Below, one piece after another: positions 17,235-25,868 of a stretch of 64,000 nucleotides of DNA. The DNA is taken from assembly GCF_001306145.1 (NCBI RefSeq), contig NZ_LGKO01000002.1:1321050-1385049 (forward strand), given 5' to 3'. The first letter of the stretch is position 1, and every line of letters starts with the position of its first letter. The position numbers were made by a program, and so were the translations under genes. The notes under the pieces were generated by a model. It was not told where the DNA came from. It did not search any database and worked only from the letters and a program-made list of their open reading frames with translations. Origin of the DNA: Thermanaerothrix daxensis. Its GTDB lineage: Bacteria > Chloroflexota > Anaerolineae > Anaerolineales > Anaerolineaceae.

Positions 17235-18311
17235 TTAGTCAACGATGTTGATCATCAACATCAAGCCGCCCGGCTCGACGTTATCGTTGGTAGTATGATG
17301 CAGGATGTGACAGTGCAACATCCATTGCCCGGTCTCTGTGGCGACGAACTCGATGTCGTAGCGTTCACCCGGAGCAACGCTGACCGTGTCCTTGGTCAAC
17401 TGCGCCGCCTCGGGGACAGGATGCCCATCCGTCGCCACGATCTTGAAGGGTACACCATGCAGATGCATTGGGTGTATGAACTGACCAATGGCAATGAAGC
17501 GCAGCCGCACCAGATCACCTTTCTTGACGGTGATGGTTTCGGTGGCAGGGAAGGATTTGCCATTAATCGTGAAGTAATTGGGTTCCATCCCACTCATGGG
17601 CATGGCGGCATAGGTCCTACCATCTGTTATACGCCATTCCGAGATCATCAGGGTCTTATCCACAGCGGGGGGATTGGCTAGAGGTTCTTTGGGATCAATA
17701 ATGAACGGAGCATATAAACCCGCGCCCACCTGCACATCACCTTTATAATGGGAGTGATACATAAAGGTTCCTGCCCGCTTGGCGGTGAATTCATAGGTAA
17801 ACGTCTCGCCCGGTTCGATGGGGTCCTGAGTGACACCCGGTACGCCATCCATTGCGTTGGGAACTTCGACACCGTGCCAGTGGATCGTGGTTGGATCGGG
17901 CAACTCATTCTTGACAATAATGCGGACCTGATCCCCTTCGGTCACGCGGATCATGGGTCCGGGTACGGTTCCGTTGTATGTGAAGGCAGTAACGGTCACA
18001 CCATCCAGGATTTCCCATTGGACAGCTTTGGTCGTTAGCTCAAAGACCTTGACTCCATCTTCCAGGCGGTATTCCAGAGGCAATCCGCCTTCCGCTTCAG
18101 TGGCCGGCTGGACGTTCGGCGCGGTGATTGGCTGCATCATATGAGCCGCTTCAGGATTGTCCATCATCATGCTGCCCGGGGTGGGCGTCCCCTCCGCCAT
18201 GCCTGAATTGTGATTGTTCATTGGCATGTCCCCATTGGAGGTTGTCGCAGGCGCGCAAGCCGACAATATCAAAGCGAGAGTCGTAATTATAAAAAATAAA
18301 ATCTTTTTCAT
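17235..18311 (-). CDS. Multicopper oxidase, lipoprotein
   Basis: 358 residues with a lipobox (LILSAC) and a Met/His-rich linker, then two cupredoxin domains. Copper ligands seen are HWHG and YHSH in the first domain, and HPMHLHG and HCHILHH in the second, giving a complete type 1 / trinuclear set for a two-domain laccase- or nitrite-reductase-like oxidase. The usual Met/Leu axial position after the last His is not clear ('HHTTNDNV'). The Met-rich N-terminus suggests copper handling (Cu(I) oxidation or detoxification). It acts outside the membrane. It pairs with the YtkA-like lipoprotein, and a palindrome lies upstream at 18395. Confidence 0.92.
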   Translation of the reverse strand: MKKILFFIITTLALILSACAPATTSNGDMPMNNHNSGMAEGTPTPGSMMMDNPEAAHMMQPITAPNVQPATEAEGGLPLEYRLEDGVKVFELTTKAVQWEILDGVTVTAFTYNGTVPGPMIRVTEGDQVRIIVKNELPDPTTIHWHGVEVPNAMDGVPGVTQDPIEPGETFTYEFTAKRAGTFMYHSHYKGDVQVGAGLYAPFIIDPKEPLANPPAVDKTLMISEWRITDGRTYAAMPMSGMEPNYFTINGKSFPATETITVKKGDLVRLRFIAIGQFIHPMHLHGVPFKIVATDGHPVPEAAQLTKDTVSVAPGERYDIEFVATETGQWMLHCHILHHTTNDNVEPGGLMLMINIVD

Positions 18312-18394
18312 TATGGTTCCTCTGCAAAGCTAGAATAGTGCTTCAGTATAATGATTTCCCCTGACCCATCCAGCGCAATTTGACGCGGGGATAT

Positions 18395-18412
18395 ATAGGC
18401 AACATTGCCTAT
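18395..18412. promoter_or_regulatory. Palindrome ATAGGC-N6-GCCTAT, copy 1 (upstream of multicopper oxidase)
   Basis: A perfect dyad with 8-bp arms (ATAGGCAA/TTGCCTAT) and a 2-bp centre, 84 bp before the oxidase start. A TATACT box on the minus strand (18350-18345) lies between the palindrome and the gene. A second ATAGGC-N6-GCCTAT copy is at 18857-18874. It is likely an operator for a metal-responsive regulator; which one is unknown. Confidence 0.65.
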
Positions 18413-18594
18413 GTGAATGTCAGACAGATTACTGCTGCCTTGATATCCAATGCCTCTTTGATAGAGGCAACCAGTTTTCTGTCCGCCCGTTGGGATAGGT
18501 CACCCGCAATGGAGAAGCGCGTTTGTCCGTCACTTCCATGCAGGATCAGGGTAGCAGGTTCAGCAGTTTCACCATAGACCATCAGAACGACCAT
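18409..18594 (-). CDS. Unrecognised small ORF, possible gene fragment
   Basis: 61 codons from an ATG, but the same frame is open further upstream to 18642 with a Cys-rich lead-in ('DCPYPNHGIADCNCQM') joined smoothly to 'VVLMVYGETAEPATL'. That continuity suggests that the ATG is internal and that this is the tail of a longer, broken protein. No function recognised. Its stop overlaps the palindrome at 18395-18412. Confidence 0.35.
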   Translation of the reverse strand: MVVLMVYGETAEPATLILHGSDGQTRFSIAGDLSQRADRKLVASIKEALDIKAAVICLTFT

Positions 18595-18856
18595 CTGGCA
18601 GTTACAATCCGCTATACCATGATTGGGGTAGGGGCAATCCTGCTAGATATGTCTCGCAGTGTGCAGATCAAAAGTTTGTAAAGCCCGCAAACCGGCTGGC
18701 GATAATTTTTCTTTTTCTTCACCGTCTGCAAAACCTTATCGCAGGGCAAGTCAACAATTAGGTAGGAAGGAAAGTTTGGTCATGGAACGCCTCTTTTATC
18801 GGATATTCTCCATTTGTAGGTATGTTCCCATAGAGAGCCGCGTGGCGTATTTATTG

Positions 18857-18874
18857 ATAGGCAGAATCGCCTAT
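18857..18874. promoter_or_regulatory. Palindrome ATAGGC-N6-GCCTAT, copy 2
   Basis: ATAGGC-agaatc-GCCTAT, extended by one more pair on each side (G...C). Same half-sites and same spacing as the copy at 18395-18412, but with a different centre. It lies between the YHS pseudogene and the unrecognised small ORF. Confidence 0.55.
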
Positions 18875-18927
18875 CCTGACTCCCTGAGATCACCCCTCCG
18901 CCTGCTTGATATATTGTTCGGGCGTTC

Positions 18928-19073
18928 ATTCGAGCAATATTCTGCACGCCTCGGAACAGAAATTAAGTCTCACCCTGATGAATCACTTTGTATGGCGGTT
19001 GTTCCGGGTCCACCTTCATTTCGCACACTAGGTCGGTCTCGAATGCCCGACTGGCGGGAATGAACTTTGTCAT
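18928..19073 (-). pseudogene. Frameshifted YHS-domain protein
   Basis: From an ATG at 19073 the minus strand reads a short lead, then 'DLVCEMKVDPEQPPYKVIHQGET' in pieces matching the YHS (heavy-metal-binding, TRASH-like) start C-x-M-x-V, and stops at a TAA (18965-18963). One frame over, the second half continues as 'NFCSEACRILLE', the expected (Y/F)-F-C-S-x-x-C. A single-base indel near 18966 therefore splits the domain. YHS domains occur in copper-handling proteins, which fits the neighbouring oxidase. Confidence 0.7.
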
Positions 19074-19119
19074 GCTGAAACTATTCAATTGAACCGCCTG
19101 CTATGCCATTGGTGATCCG

Positions 19120-19350
19120 GTGGATGGCTTCACTCATCTCATGGGCGTTTTCAAATCCATGGACATACCGGCTTTGGGGCTATCTGTTGAGAATTTCCAA
19201 CGTATTGAGCCGGTAGGGATGGATCACACACTTGCCATTCCCGTTCAACCGATGGACACAGATCCGGCCATTACCGCAAGTTTCAAATCGGTTTCGGTCT
19301 TGGTGGAGGAGGAAGAAATTGTCAGGCAAGAGCGGGGAGTTATGACATGA
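19120..19350 (+). CDS. Unrecognised small ORF overlapping lutC start
   Basis: 76 codons from a GTG ('VDGFTHLMGVFKSMD...'). The frame is open a little further upstream, to a stop before 'TACYAIGDPV', so it may be the tail of a lost gene. Its TGA overlaps the lutC ATG (ATGA), which supports translation. I recognise no domain. It could be noise in this decayed region. Confidence 0.3.
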   Translation: MDGFTHLMGVFKSMDIPALGLSVENFQRIEPVGMDHTLAIPVQPMDTDPAITASFKSVSVLVEEEEIVRQERGVMT

Positions 19351-19988
19351 GAAATGACAATAAAATTATTACAAAGGTTCGAGAGGCATTAAGGGGCACG
19401 TTGACATCCGGAATCCAGCTTCCAACGATTTCTCCATTGCGTCAATCTCAAAACCTCGAGGTTGAGATTCAAACCTTCCTTCGGGAGCTGGCACTGCTCT
19501 CCGCAGAAGGACATTTGATATACGAGGGGGAAGTATCTGAGCAATTGGAACGCCTGATTGGTGAGCAAAGGATAACTAAAGCCACTATGTGGAAAACCCC
19601 GTTACTGGAGCGACTCAGAATCAGAGAGCACCTTCAAGCGCTAGGGGTTGAGATTATCTCGCCAAATGCCTCTAAAAATGAACTTGCCAAGTGCGACCTT
19701 GGAGTGACAGAGGCTGACTTCCTTTTACCTGAAACGGCGACGGTGGGGTTGCTTGCCTCCCGTGAGAAATCACGCGCTGTTTCCCTACTCCCGCGCATTC
19801 ATCTGGTAATCGCTCATACTTCCAAATTTCGTGCAGACTTATTTGAGGTACTTACAGAAGCCAAACAATATCATTATTTTGTGCTGATCACAGGACCAAG
19901 CCGCACAGCGGATATTGAGCTCACTGTGACTCTTGGCGTGCACGGCCCACAAAAACTAGTTATTTGGCTAATGAAAGATGAAAATTAA
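19347..19988 (+). CDS. LUD-domain protein, LutC/YkgG-like
   Basis: 213 residues of the LutC/YkgG family, with motifs 'DLGVTEADFLLPETATVGL', 'LLPRIHLVIA' and the C-terminal 'ITGPSRTADIELTVTLGVHGP'. LutC works with LutA (Cys-rich) and LutB (Fe-S/LUD) to oxidise L-lactate to pyruvate. Neither partner is in the window, and the upstream DNA is decayed, so this may be an orphan or the last survivor of a lut operon. It ends 4 bp from the converging sensor kinase gene. Confidence 0.85.
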   Translation: MRNDNKIITKVREALRGTLTSGIQLPTISPLRQSQNLEVEIQTFLRELALLSAEGHLIYEGEVSEQLERLIGEQRITKATMWKTPLLERLRIREHLQALGVEIISPNASKNELAKCDLGVTEADFLLPETATVGLLASREKSRAVSLLPRIHLVIAHTSKFRADLFEVLTEAKQYHYFVLITGPSRTADIELTVTLGVHGPQKLVIWLMKDEN

Positions 19989-19992
19989 ATAA

Positions 19993-22170
19993 TCAAGTTG
20001 CTCTTGCCTCTTGAGCCCTGTCTTGGGGATAACGGGGTGGGATGGTGTTTAATATCACCTGCAGAATCTCCCTCATTTCATTGGCATTCAAAGGACGAGG
20101 CAAGCTCAGTTCAAGCACATTGCCATTGGGAGCCAGTGAGGCTTCTGGTTTCTCTTCTGCGGAAATGATCACAACAGGCAGGTGAGAATACGAGGGGTTT
20201 TGCCTTAATGTTGCCAGCCAATCCCAGCCGTGGATATCAGGGAGTTCAAGATCCAACAAGATGGCATCAATAGAGTGCTCCTCAAGGACTTCAAACGCCT
20301 TATGGCCGCTTAAAGCGCTAAACAGGCGATAAGGTTGCTCGTTCTTTTCGATTTGTATGGATTGGATTGCCTTGGTAATGAAATGTGCCATGGCGGGGTC
20401 ATCATCTACCACCAGGATAGAATGTACCTGTGGCTCCAAAGATCGAATTGCATCCACGAGCGTATAACGCGATATCGGTTTCATTAAGTAGGAATGAATT
20501 GAGCCAATTTGTGAGTCAACGTGGGGCAGGTGAATCCTGATTACCGGCAATTCGTAAGAAAGTTGCTGAGGGGAGAGCGAGCCCACCTGTGTTGAAAGCA
20601 ACACCGCTCGTGGATATAGTTTTTCTGTCTGTGGAATAAGCGCATTTAAGTCGGCAACTTCCTGAATGGTATATTCATCAAGAATTTGACGGATTGTCTG
20701 CACATGCTCCTGATTAGGGCTCACAAACAAGATAAATTTATTTTCTTGAGCGGGGGGATAGTGAATAGCGGAGAAGGAAAGAGGTTTCTCGGGTGGGATG
20801 GTAAGGGGAAGCGTGAAATAAAAACGGCTTCCCTCTCCCAAACGGCTTTCAACACCCATGGTCCCTCCATGTAGTTCAACAAACCGCCTACTGATATATA
20901 ACCCCAAACCCGTTCCTGAACGACGGCGCCAGTTTTCTTCACCAACCTGCCGAAATTCTGTGAATACCTTGGGCAGATCTTCAGGCGAAATACCCACACC
21001 TGTGTCAATGACGTTTATGCGCACTGCGTCATCCAACCTCTCCACCCGAAGCGTAACACCTCCATGATCCGTGAAACGCAGTGCATTGTTGAATAGGTTA
21101 AGCAGAACCTGACGTATCCGAGTCGTGTCAATAAAAATAGCCGGCAAATCTGGGGGGATTTCTACCCTTATCCATAAACCTTTCTCGGCAAAAGCGCTGG
21201 CTACCATTTGCTGCACTTCGGCGATAATCTGATCCAGGTGAGCCCTCTCTCGAAATAAGGTCATTTGGCGGGCATCAATTTTGCCCATATCCAGAATATC
21301 ATTTATAAGTCGCATCAGATGTTTGCTGGAGTTGTAAATCTCCTGAACATCATCATATAACCCGGGAGGCCATTGTTCGAGTGGGGCATAGGTTTCAGGG
21401 GCATTGACCATCAAATCACTAAAACCGATGATGAAATTGAGCGGGCTGCGCAGTTCATGGCTGACAGCTAGCACAAAATGGTTGCGGGCCTCCCGTGCTT
21501 CTTCGGCTTGAGCCCGGGCGAAGGAAAGCATTTCGTTGAGACGTTCCAATTGATAATTAGCATGATTCATTTCTTTCAGGACCCGACTCAGTTCTGCCCG
21601 ATGCTCGCGTGTCTCTTCAAGCAAGCGGCGCGCTTCTGCATAATGATATGAGGCCGAGTCTAACGCTTCAACCAGGTTATTTAAGAGCGCCCAGCCCAAA
21701 ATGCTCATAAATGTTCCCCCAAGAACTAATGCCAGCCTGTAGCCATCTGAAATATTGAAAAAACGAGGCAAGAAAATGGCAACGAAAAGGATGCCCAAGT
21801 TGGTCGCCAATGTCCCCCCCAACCCCAGAGTTGCGATGGAAATCAGAGGAATGAGCGTGAAAAGTAAGAGAATAGCGGGTTGCCGATACAGGTAAAAGGC
21901 AATCAGAATGCTAACCCCAAGCCCTGCCAACCATACCACCTGGGACAGTATGAAATAACGCTCAAGAAGATACAGGCTAAGCCAGATCAGACCCACCATA
22001 AAGAGAGATATCACCCATAGACTGGGGTTAAATACTTGCGAGAATCCAAGGGTTGCAATAATGTGCCAGGCAAGATACAAGCCACCTAGCGTATAAACCA
22101 GGTTGCGGGCGGTGGATTTCATGAGGTCCATCAAGTCAGAGTCCTTAGACAAGTTTCGCAACCAGGGCAT
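19993..22170 (-). CDS. Membrane hybrid sensor histidine kinase with two receiver modules
   Basis: 725 residues. Order seen: about six membrane helices (residues 25-165), coiled coil (~170-230), HisKA with H-box 'SHELRSPLNF' (~240), HATPase with N-box 'NLFNNALRF', G1 'DTGVGISPEDLP' and G2 'GTGLGLYISRR', then a degenerate receiver ('AVLLSTQ' in place of the Asp strand, but 'YLMKPIS' retained), then a C-terminal receiver with acidic pocket 'VVDDDPAMA' and phospho-Asp in 'LLDLELPD'; its conserved Lys is replaced ('LPRPL'). No periplasmic sensor domain, so sensing may be within the membrane or by the coiled coil. TAGGAG precedes the ATG. Sits 9 bp after the RR-like gene and is likely co-transcribed with it. 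Confidence 0.9.
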   Translation of the reverse strand: MPWLRNLSKDSDLMDLMKSTARNLVYTLGGLYLAWHIIATLGFSQVFNPSLWVISLFMVGLIWLSLYLLERYFILSQVVWLAGLGVSILIAFYLYRQPAILLLFTLIPLISIATLGLGGTLATNLGILFVAIFLPRFFNISDGYRLALVLGGTFMSILGWALLNNLVEALDSASYHYAEARRLLEETREHRAELSRVLKEMNHANYQLERLNEMLSFARAQAEEAREARNHFVLAVSHELRSPLNFIIGFSDLMVNAPETYAPLEQWPPGLYDDVQEIYNSSKHLMRLINDILDMGKIDARQMTLFRERAHLDQIIAEVQQMVASAFAEKGLWIRVEIPPDLPAIFIDTTRIRQVLLNLFNNALRFTDHGGVTLRVERLDDAVRINVIDTGVGISPEDLPKVFTEFRQVGEENWRRRSGTGLGLYISRRFVELHGGTMGVESRLGEGSRFYFTLPLTIPPEKPLSFSAIHYPPAQENKFILFVSPNQEHVQTIRQILDEYTIQEVADLNALIPQTEKLYPRAVLLSTQVGSLSPQQLSYELPVIRIHLPHVDSQIGSIHSYLMKPISRYTLVDAIRSLEPQVHSILVVDDDPAMAHFITKAIQSIQIEKNEQPYRLFSALSGHKAFEVLEEHSIDAILLDLELPDIHGWDWLATLRQNPSYSHLPVVIISAEEKPEASLAPNGNVLELSLPRPLNANEMREILQVILNTIPPRYPQDRAQEARAT

Positions 22171-22179
22171 GGTCTGCTC

Positions 22180-23376
22180 CTACCCAATGATGTTAAGCTG
22201 GTAAAGGACATCGAGAAGCGTTCGCTGTAAAATGGGTTTTTTAAGAAAAGCCGCTGCCCCCAACGAGTAAGCAAGATCGGGCTCATCCCACGCTGAACAA
22301 ACCAGGACCGGGATTTTGCGAGTTAGGGGATCGAGTTGCAATGCTTGAAGTATCTCCCAACCATCTAAGTGGGGCATCATCACATCAAGAATAATAAGGC
22401 TGGGTTGAAGATGGCGAGCTGCCTCCAAAGTTTGCTCGGGGTTAGTCACACCAACAACTTCCACACCAACATGGCTAAGATAGCGTTCATACATTCTTAA
22501 AGCGGCCGCCTGGTCATCCACAATTAGGATAGTTTGTTGACGGGCAGGGGAAAAAATCAACTTCAATGAAGCGAGTCCTTTTTGCCTGCGAGATGGGTAA
22601 CTTTCCACTATTTGGACCTGCATACGTTTACCCCAGGTGCTTACATAATCCAGGAAGTCTTTGCCGTCATCTCGACTGGTTTCCCACTGCTCATCGGTCT
22701 CAAAATCAATCTGCACGACGGTTTGATCAGCCTGATTATCTACCCACAACTCTAGCCTGGGTCCAGTGCACAGTTGCACGCTGTAATTGATCAGACTCAA
22801 CAGTATCTGACGCAAGAGCACCCGGTCGGCTTTGATAGGAATGGGATGATCAGGTAACCTAAGATCAAGATAGATTTGCTCGCTTCGTAAGCGCTGAGCC
22901 AGAATGCCCTCAAGGCTTCTTAAAAGTCCCACGAGATCAAGTTTCTCGGGATGAAGAACAAATTCGTCTTCGGAAAAGAGAGTCTCTGCCGATCCATTGC
23001 GCACTTGGGGCAAGAAATAGCGTTCCCACACTCGCTGACTCAATGCCTGAAGGGCTCGACTATGATCTCGCCGAAACTGACGATCACCAATGTACAGTGC
23101 ATTGGCTATGTCTCTTGGACTCTCTCCTTGAACATACCGCTTGAAAAGAATCAGATAAGGACGCCACTCTAAGGATTGGGGTTGGGGGTCCTTGTTGGAT
23201 GGGCGCAGCTGTTCAATTTCGTATAGTATTAATTTTTGGATAGCCTCTGCACGATGCTTTGAAGAACCGGAAGGAAGGGGAAAGTGCTTTGTTAATGGAT
23301 GAGTCTCAAGAACAGTTAAATCGTAGAGATGAGAGATCAGGTCTTTAAAAAGGGCAGCAAACGTTTCGCGTTCCAT
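22180..23376 (-). CDS. Response regulator with degenerate histidine-kinase ATPase-like middle domain
   Basis: 398 residues. N-terminal helical region with a helix-turn-helix-like segment ('ESPRDIANALYIGDRQFRRDH', about residues 80-110). The middle region resembles a HATPase N-box ('DRVLLRQILLSLINYSVQLC'), but the key Asn is replaced by Tyr and no H-box precedes it. The C-terminal receiver is intact: 'LIVDDQAAALRMYERYL', phospho-Asp in 'LIILDVMMPHLDGW' and Lys in 'FLKKPI'. First gene of the minus-strand pair, so it may pass or integrate phosphate with the membrane kinase. Architecture is unusual; overall role unknown. Confidence 0.8.
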   Translation of the reverse strand: MERETFAALFKDLISHLYDLTVLETHPLTKHFPLPSGSSKHRAEAIQKLILYEIEQLRPSNKDPQPQSLEWRPYLILFKRYVQGESPRDIANALYIGDRQFRRDHSRALQALSQRVWERYFLPQVRNGSAETLFSEDEFVLHPEKLDLVGLLRSLEGILAQRLRSEQIYLDLRLPDHPIPIKADRVLLRQILLSLINYSVQLCTGPRLELWVDNQADQTVVQIDFETDEQWETSRDDGKDFLDYVSTWGKRMQVQIVESYPSRRQKGLASLKLIFSPARQQTILIVDDQAAALRMYERYLSHVGVEVVGVTNPEQTLEAARHLQPSLIILDVMMPHLDGWEILQALQLDPLTRKIPVLVCSAWDEPDLAYSLGAAAFLKKPILQRTLLDVLYQLNIIG

Positions 23377-23411
23377 GACCGCTGAATGTCCGACTTAAGT
23401 CCGCAGAATGA

Positions 23412-23440
23412 TTGTACTTTCGCTCCCCGAGGGATTTAAT
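23412..23440 (+). promoter_or_regulatory. Candidate promoter of the first CUT1 operon
   Basis: TTGTAC (23412-23417), a 17-bp spacer, then TTTAAT (23435-23440), in the 183-bp gap between the divergent response-regulator gene and the binding-protein gene. Confidence 0.45.
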
Positions 23441-23559
23441 TGAAGTGTAACCCTTGTTATCCCTGAGGGCAAGGAGGTGGTTTTGTCTGAAGAATTAAAA
23501 GCCCTGTCTTGCGAGTTTCGTAAACCCTATTCCGGAATGAAGATAGAAGGAGGAAAGAA

Positions 23560-24891
23560 ATGAAGCGGTTAAGCCTGACCCTTTTGGGTTTGTTGATGAT
23601 CTTCACGATCGTGCTGAGCGCGTGTGGGACGACCCCAACATCCGCGCCAGCACAGCCAACGGCTCCTCAGGAGGCGTCCCAGCCCACCAATCCGCCCTCA
23701 CAACCGAGCGGAGGCAAACAACAGGTGGAAGTATTTTCCTGGTGGACCGGCGGTGGTGAGGCGGCTGGTCTAGAAGCGATGATCAAGGTTTTTAAGGCTC
23801 AATATCCCGATATCGAGTTCATCAACGCAGCCGTTGCGGGTGGAGCCGGTACCAATGCCCGCGCCGTTCTGGCATCGCGTTTACAAGCGGGCGACCCACC
23901 AGATTCCTGGCAAGGACATGCGGGTCAGGAATTAATCGGGACCTATGTCGCTGGTAACCAAATTCAGCCACTGAACGACTTGTATGAATCGGAAGGGTGG
24001 CTTGAGGTAATGCCCGAAACCCTTATCCCGCTCATTTCACAAGACGGAAAGATCTACTCTGTGCCTGTCAACATTCACCGGGCCAATGTCCTGTGGTACA
24101 ACCCCAAAATTTTGAAAGAGAACAACATCAATGTCCCGACCACAATAGATGAGTGGTTTGCCGCTATGGACACGCTCAAGGCGGCAGGTGTCACGCCTCT
24201 GGCGCTCGGTGAGCAGTGGACCAAGATGCACCTGCTTGAGACCGTTCTACTCGGCACGCTTGGCCCGGATGCCTACAACGGCTTGTGGAACGGCAAGACC
24301 GACTGGGGAAGCCCAGAGGTCAAAGTGGCTCTGCAAAACTTTGCTAAACTTTTGACCTACGCCAATTCCGACTCTGCTTCCCTTTCCTGGCAGGATGCGT
24401 CTCAATTGGTTGTCAATGGCGACGCCGCGTTCAACGTCATGGGCGACTGGGCAGAAGGGTATTTCCGTGAGTTAGGGAAGACCCCTCAGGTGGATTACGG
24501 CTGGGCGCCGGTACCTGGTACCGCAGGTACCTTCCAATTCCTTTCCGACTCGTTTGTCCTTGCTGCCGGTGCTCCCCATCCCGATGGTGCCATTGCCTGG
24601 TTAAAGATTGCGGGCTCCAAGGCAGGGCAGGAAGCGTTCAACCCGGTTAAGGGTTCCATCTGCGCTCGAATTGACTGCGATAAGAGCCTCTTTGGAGAGT
24701 ACCTCCAGTCAGCAATGAATGACTGGGCAACTAACACAGTCGTTGGATCTCTCACCCATGGTGTGGTGGCTAATGACTCCTGGAAGTCCGAAATTGACAC
24801 TGCTCTTGGACTTTTTGTCCAGAATGGAGATGTGGACGCTTTCCAGGCTGCTTTAGTCGCTGCGTGCAAGAGCTCCGGTCCCTGCAAATAA
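23560..24891 (+). CDS. CUT1 sugar-binding lipoprotein 1
   Basis: 443 residues, family 1 extracellular solute-binding protein (MalE/UgpB-like). Lipobox LSAC, Thr/Pro/Gln-rich linker to about residue 55, then 'QVEVFSWWTGGGEAAGL' and 'SRLQAGDPPDSWQGHAGQEL', typical of glucose/oligosaccharide-binding proteins. Near the C-terminus a Cys pair ('GSICARIDCD') and a second pair ('AACKSSGPCK') could form disulphides. GGAGG precedes the ATG. Followed by a hairpin and two permeases, without an ATPase gene. Confidence 0.93.
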   Translation: MKRLSLTLLGLLMIFTIVLSACGTTPTSAPAQPTAPQEASQPTNPPSQPSGGKQQVEVFSWWTGGGEAAGLEAMIKVFKAQYPDIEFINAAVAGGAGTNARAVLASRLQAGDPPDSWQGHAGQELIGTYVAGNQIQPLNDLYESEGWLEVMPETLIPLISQDGKIYSVPVNIHRANVLWYNPKILKENNINVPTTIDEWFAAMDTLKAAGVTPLALGEQWTKMHLLETVLLGTLGPDAYNGLWNGKTDWGSPEVKVALQNFAKLLTYANSDSASLSWQDASQLVVNGDAAFNVMGDWAEGYFRELGKTPQVDYGWAPVPGTAGTFQFLSDSFVLAAGAPHPDGAIAWLKIAGSKAGQEAFNPVKGSICARIDCDKSLFGEYLQSAMNDWATNTVVGSLTHGVVANDSWKSEIDTALGLFVQNGDVDAFQAALVAACKSSGPCK

Positions 24892-24909
24892 GGATTAGCG
24901 TAATAATGA

Positions 24910-24942
24910 GGGGGTGAGGCCTCGTGGAGAGGTCTCGCCCCC
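24910..24942 (+). promoter_or_regulatory. Intercistronic mRNA-stabilising hairpin 2
   Basis: A 14-bp stem (24910-24923 and 24929-24942), fully paired with two G-U wobbles, and a 5-nt loop. No U-tract. It lies between binding protein 1 and its first permease; its loop contains the GTG that would otherwise start a longer permease frame. Confidence 0.75.
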
Positions 24943-24971
24943 TCCAATTCCCTCTGCATAGGGCTTTACTC

Positions 24972-25868
24972 ATGCGAAAGTTTTTTGCTGATAAGGATCG
25001 AGTTCTCTCGGTTGTGCTGGTGCTACCGTCCATTCTGGCGGTCCTGATCTTTATTTATGGTTTTATTGGCTGGACGGTTCGAGTTTCGTTAAGCAAGTGG
25101 AAGGGTCTCAACCCAGACTATACCTGGAATGGGCTAACGAATTACATCAATCTGTTCTCGGATCCTCGCTTTGCGGTGGATGTTCGCAATACTGTGATCT
25201 TCACAAGCGTCTTCGTTGTAGGCACCATTCTACTGGGATTTTTCCTGGCCGTTCTTCTGGATCAAGGGCTAAAAGGTGAAGGGTTTTTCCGTAGTCTATT
25301 TCTCTTTCCTATGGCTATCTCGTATATCGTAACCGGTGTGGTCTGGCGATGGTTGATGAATCCAGCCACCGGCACCCGGACCAGCGGCTTTAACCTGCTC
25401 TTCTCCTACCTTCACCTCGACTTTCTTCAAAATGCATGGCATACCACCCCAACCTGGGGGATAGCGGCAGTAGCGCTGGCTGCCATCTGGCAGATGTCGG
25501 GTTACACCATGGCCCTTTATTTGGCCGGGTTACGCGCTATTCCACACGAACTGCGAGAGGCGGCTCAAATTGATGGCGCAAGCGATTTACAAATCTATCG
25601 CTTTGTAATCTTGCCACTTTTGACCCCGGTGACTCTTAGCGCACTCATTATTTTGGGGCACATGTCCCTAAAAGTTTTTGACCTGATCATCGCAATCGCC
25701 GGAAAGCAACTTCCCCTGGATGTGCCTGCAATTTACATGTGGCAAACAACATTTGACGGTCTGTTCTACGGGCGAGGGGCAGCCATCAGTATTTTGCTAT
25801 TGATCAGTGTAGCGGTACTTATTATCCCCTATATTATCTACACTTTGCGCACCGAGACGTTCAAATGA
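24972..25868 (+). CDS. CUT1 ABC permease 1, MalF-type
   Basis: About 298 residues, six membrane segments. The EAA loop contacting the ATPase is 'ELREAAQIDGASDLQIYRFVILPLL' in pieces (E-A-A-x3-D-G-A-x10-I-x-L-P). The ATG at 24972 lies after the upstream hairpin; an earlier GTG is inside the hairpin loop and is unlikely. ATGA overlap with the next permease. Confidence 0.9.
   Translation: MRKFFADKDRVLSVVLVLPSILAVLIFIYGFIGWTVRVSLSKWKGLNPDYTWNGLTNYINLFSDPRFAVDVRNTVIFTSVFVVGTILLGFFLAVLLDQGLKGEGFFRSLFLFPMAISYIVTGVVWRWLMNPATGTRTSGFNLLFSYLHLDFLQNAWHTTPTWGIAAVALAAIWQMSGYTMALYLAGLRAIPHELREAAQIDGASDLQIYRFVILPLLTPVTLSALIILGHMSLKVFDLIIAIAGKQLPLDVPAIYMWQTTFDGLFYGRGAAISILLLISVAVLIIPYIIYTLRTETFK

Noticed and set aside
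18659..19063. A 134-codon plus-strand ORF
   Set aside because: It runs antisense to the recognisable YHS pseudogene and has no protein-like features.
15540..19350. Possible insertion sequence or prophage as cause of the gene decay
   Set aside because: No transposase, integrase, terminal inverted repeats or target-site duplication could be seen.
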